From assembly GCF_014217785.1 (NCBI RefSeq), contig NZ_CP048814.1, forward strand, positions 2,046,001 through 2,110,000: DNA of 64,000 nt. Reading direction: 5' to 3'. The position numbers were made by a program, and so were the translations under genes. The stretch is from Rhodococcus triatomae (GTDB taxonomy: Bacteria; Actinomycetota; Actinomycetes; Mycobacteriales; Mycobacteriaceae). A model generated the notes under the pieces. The model was not told the origin of the DNA. It searched no databases and was given only the letters and a program-made list of their open reading frames with translations. Of this stretch, positions 63,730-64,000 are shown piece by piece (the first letter of the stretch is position 1; every line of letters begins with the position of its first letter).

Positions 63730-64000
63730 GTGACCCACGACACACCACTGCGCGTTCTGGTTTACAGCGACAACCCGCACACCCGCCGCCAGGTGATGCA
63801 GGCGCTCGGGCGACGCCCACACCCGGATCTCGCGGAGTTCGCGTACGTCGAGGTCGCCACCGGCCCGATGGTGATCGAGTACATGGACGCCGGCGGGATC
63901 GATCTGGCCATCCTCGACGGCGAGGCCACTCCCACCGGCGGAATGGGGATCGCGAAACAGCTCGACGACGAGATCCCCGCTCGCCCACCGCTACTGGTGC
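63730..64000 (+). CDS. Response-regulator-like receiver protein, partial (Rv3143-like)
   Basis: From GTG 63730 the frame stays open to the window edge (90 codons). It reads LRVLVYSDNPHTRRQVMQAL and then IDLAILDGEATPTGGMGIAK, a receiver fold with the phosphoacceptor-position Asp in LAILDGEA but without the usual acidic pair near the N-terminus. This closely resembles mycobacterial Rv3143, a stand-alone receiver near the nuo operon. The rest is outside the window. Confidence 0.75.
   Translation, partial: MTHDTPLRVLVYSDNPHTRRQVMQALGRRPHPDLAEFAYVEVATGPMVIEYMDAGGIDLAILDGEATPTGGMGIAKQLDDEIPARPPLLV

Noticed and set aside
1..64000. CRISPR array, rRNA, prophage or replication origin
   Set aside because: No regularly spaced repeats, rRNA core sequence, phage structural genes or DnaA-box cluster were seen.

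Overview
The window is 64 kb of high-GC DNA from a mycolic-acid actinobacterium, most likely Rhodococcus or a close Nocardiaceae relative. The evidence is the fhaA-fhaB-pstP-rodA-pbpA-pknA-pknB operon with tRNA-Leu, trpG/pabA, crgA, ppiA and a cwsA-like gene in mycobacterial order; IrtAB-type siderophore transport; EspG/PPE-like/DUF3558 genes of type VII secretion (T7SS); a mycothiol-dependent isomerase-like protein; and an Eis-like acetyltransferase. The species is inferred, not proven.

Layout. 0-4.7 kb: gltB with the first 18 codons of gltD (glutamate synthase). 5.2-8.4 kb: an FAD monooxygenase, then a Pro/Ala-rich single-pass membrane protein abutting a MinD-like ATPase that lacks the P-loop lysine. 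8.4-10.3 kb: a DinB/maleylpyruvate-isomerase-like protein, a VOC protein and an AraC-type regulator. 10.3-14.7 kb: an orphan T7SS substrate/chaperone module with two paralogous small YxxxD/E proteins, a DUF3558 lipoprotein, two WXG-containing PPE-like proteins and EspG; no secretion-channel gene is present. 14.9-23.2 kb: metabolic and surface genes, including a CopB-type metal ATPase behind a CsoR-like operator, a limonene-epoxide-hydrolase-like enzyme, an AraC/NAD(P)-oxidoreductase divergent pair, a Gly-rich exported protein and a glutaminase-STAS fusion. 23.3-25.4 kb: a small accessory patch with a toxin-antitoxin pair and a PD-(D/E)XK protein. 25.4-36.8 kb: methyltransferase, SsuD-like monooxygenase, tetR-irtA-irtB, an exported protein, a GntR/TetR two-headed regulator divergent from a DUF418 membrane protein with paired palindromes between them, and a macrolide-type glycosyltransferase. 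36.9-42.8 kb: a lower-GC accessory region with a short EspC-like protein, an orphan membrane protein, a large SF1 helicase with a coiled-coil insert, and a complete IS256-family insertion sequence with an 8-bp target duplication.

43.3-58.5 kb is the conserved growth and division locus: kinases PknA/PknB, phosphatase PstP, FHA proteins, RodA, PbpA, CrgA and the CwsA-like protein coordinate peptidoglycan synthesis and septation. In this sequence pknA carries a 1-base frameshift inside its kinase domain, which places its 5' part in the same open frame as pknB. 58.5-64 kb: a membrane alpha/beta hydrolase, a long acyl-CoA dehydrogenase, an Eis-like acetyltransferase behind a duplicated palindrome, and the start of a receiver-like protein similar to mycobacterial Rv3143.
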